Shown here piece after piece: positions 62,394 to 64,000 of a stretch of DNA of 64,000 nucleotides. The notes below the pieces were generated by a model. That model was not told the DNA's origin, did no database searches, and was given only the letters and a program-made list of their open reading frames with translations. Origin of the DNA: Spongilla lacustris (Eukaryota > Porifera > Demospongiae > Spongillida > Spongillidae); contig OX442432.1 in assembly GCA_949361645.1 (NCBI GenBank), forward strand, positions 7,038,118-7,102,117, in the 5' to 3' direction. The first letter of the stretch is position 1. Each line of letters opens with the position of its first letter. Both the position numbers and the translations under genes were made by a program.

Positions 62394-64000
62394 CTAGCTC
62401 CAGTCACTCTTTTTCAGCTTGCTGGCAATGGCCGTGCACAGGATCCCTGTCCTGCCAACCTTCTGGTCATCTCTCTTGCCTCTCTTGAACCACGAGAAGG
62501 CAGTGCGTGACTCTTTGTGTGTGCCTTCCACTGCTGTGTGTGGTGTGCTGGCTGGAGGGTTGGCAATGAAGGCTTGTAGCTCTCTGTCCCTCTGCTCCTT
62601 GTTCAGTTGCAATAAGTGATCGCGTTGTCGTCTCATGTGGCTCTCTTGGGATTCAAGTGACTCCTGGTGTGGGGAAAATGAGGAGAGAGGCCATCTCTTA
62701 GCAACATACACATTACCTTTGGTGGGGATGAGGATAGTTCCTCTCTTGCACTTAGAATCCACAGAGCAGCTGCTTCTGCTCCTGAGAGATCGCAGTGCCC
62801 TGGGGGGCTACCCAGAGAGTCTGGCTTGTAATGGTCTGGGCCCTGAGAGGTGTGGCTAACTTCACAACCAACTGTCTCTGCTTGTGGCTGGGGTGTGTGG
62901 CTAACTCCACCCACTGGTGATTCAGTTGTTTCTGCCAGTGGCTGAGGGGTGTGGCCTTCAGTCCATGTCTCTTCTGATGGTAGGTGCGGCTGAGGGGTGT
63001 GGCCTTCAGTCCATGTCTCTTCTGATGGTAGGTGCAGCTGAGGGGTGTGGCCTTCAGTCCATGTCTCTTCTGATGGTAGGTGTTGGTCTATGTCTGGCAT
63101 TGTGGACATGCAGGAGCCTTCTACTGGTGCAATTGTTGATGCCCATGTGCTGGAAACAGTAGCAGGCACTGGTGCAGTGGGAACAGTAGCAGGTATTGGA
63201 GTAGTGGGAACAATAGCAGGTATTGGAGTAGTGGGAACAGTAGCAAGCATTGGTGCAGTGGGAACAGTAGCAGGTATTGGTGCAGTGGGAACAGTAGCAA
63301 GCATTGGTGCAGTGGGAACAGTAGCAAGCATTGGTGCAGTGGGAACAGTAGCAGGCAACTTTACACACTGTCTCTCAGTGGCCCATTGTGCTTCAGCCAT
63401 GGCTATGAGGTTTCTCAGCTCTTCCTCCTCTGTTTGACGCCTTAGCTCGTATTCCCTCTTTGACATCTCCAGCGCTTGCTGGAGTGCATTCTCGTCATCG
63501 CCGTAGACAATAGCACCATACGAGGGCGGTGGTTCTTGGAAGTTAGTGCTCTTCCGCTGCTGTTTGACTAGTTCCCAGGCCTTCTTCTCAAGGTCAATGT
63601 TCCGTTGAACCATCATTACTTTGAAGCACAGGAAATCGTCCGCTGCCACTATCTGCTGTGTGATGCCCTGGGGAGTGGCAGAATTGAAAAGAAACGTTAA
63701 ATCCAGAAGGGAGGGGCAGAAAGATTGGGGAGGAGTAAAGGAGCAAAGAGCAAGGAGGGGATGGAGGATAAAAGGGAAGAGAAAGACCTTCTCAAAATTG
63801 CAGTTCTCTCCGCATTTTTCCCAAGCTTGTATGAACTGCTTCGAGGACATTCCGATATCTTCCATAAATTGCTCCAATAGAGTTTCCACCTAGTGTGTGC
63901 ACAATTAGGAACTAGCGGTCAGCGAATGGTGATGTTGTCTCACCAAACTACTGTATTGCTTGTGGACATCAGTGTATGAAAATTTGTTCTCCTCCCCGGG
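62394..64000 (-). CDS. CFAP36: CFAP36-like (BART-domain) ciliary protein, 5' end outside the window
   Basis: CFAP36 (CCDC104) carries an N-terminal BART domain that binds the small GTPase ARL3 at cilia. Visible exons: 64000-63944 (ENKFSYTDVHKQYSSL, partial), 63889-63788 (VETLLEQFMEDIGMSSKQF), a long exon from about 63672 to 62703 (QQIVAADDFLCFKVMMVQRN then ALQQALEMSKREYELRRQ) and the last exon from about 62661 to the stop at 62396-62394 (SHMRRQRDHLLQLNKEQRDR). The start codon lies beyond position 64000. The long exon contains two repeat blocks not expected in the family: about seven TVPTAPMLA units (27 bp) and three HLPSEETWTEGHTPQP units (48 bp). The gene converges on PP4R3. Confidence 0.85.
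62940..63365 (-). repeat. Coding 48-bp and 27-bp repeats in CFAP36-like gene
   Basis: 48-bp units at about 62935-63080 encode HLPSEETWTEGHTPQP. 27-bp units at about 63160-63360 contain GGGAACAGTAGCAGGTATTG on the plus strand and encode TVPTAPMLA or TVPTTPIPA. Both keep frame. Confidence 0.93.

Overview
The window is nuclear DNA of an invertebrate animal with a compact genome. Genes sit a few tens to a few hundred bases apart, mostly in head-to-head or tail-to-tail pairs, with many short GT-AG introns. The gene set (SNAP-25, Dicer with PAZ and two RNase III domains, SLC22 carrier, kaptin, CFAP36) is metazoan or close to it. Compactness and the unusual genes suggest a sponge, but that is an inference. 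Nothing looks prokaryotic, viral or organellar.

Layout. 1-9 kb holds repeats and mobile-element remnants plus a duplicated SNAP-25 locus: one complete minus-strand gene with two alternative last exons, a second copy of the first exon, a hAT-like MITE, foldback elements and a 2.1-kb minisatellite. 9.0-11.5 kb is SDE2 (+). 11.7-12.4 kb is a small basic nuclear-type protein (-). 12.6-14.0 kb is a deoxynucleoside kinase (+). 14.2-16.4 kb is a tubulin-tyrosine-ligase-like protein (+). 17.9-29.1 kb is a head-to-tail minus-strand cluster of five paralogues that I do not recognise, called here WGF1 to WGF5 from high to low coordinate. 29.4-35.3 kb is Dicer (-), divergent from ALKBH6 (+, 35.5-36.7). 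BRF1 (+, 36.8-42.4) converges on KPTN/kaptin (-, 42.5-45.0). SEC23 (+, 45.2-51.1) is divergent from KPTN and converges on an SLC22 transporter (-, 51.2-53.3). PP4R3/SMEK (+, 53.6-62.1) converges on CFAP36 (-, from 62.4 kb through the window end).

The most interesting content is the WGF cluster. Each gene starts with the same 22-residue cysteine-rich exon, interrupted by a phase-2 intron, whose CxxC and the CxxC completed by exon 2 make a probable four-cysteine zinc site. A charged coiled-coil stretch follows, then one to several copies of a short UBA-like motif with consensus YLxxWGFTxEQxLEYxR. These lie on phase 1-1 exons that often end in SSxExLxxG. Three members also carry tyrosine motifs of the YExI/V kind that SH2 domains bind. 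All five spliced models come out as whole numbers of codons. I infer a lineage-specific, tandemly expanded family of adaptor-like proteins, possibly linked to ubiquitin and tyrosine-kinase signalling.

A second theme is the extreme density of tandem repeats. Almost every longer intron holds a minisatellite of 20-40 bp units, and several coding exons (SDE2, WGF4, WGF5, CFAP36) have expanded 21-, 27-, 33- or 48-bp in-frame repeats. Exon limits below were read by eye from splice consensus, reading phase and known protein families; no transcript data were available.
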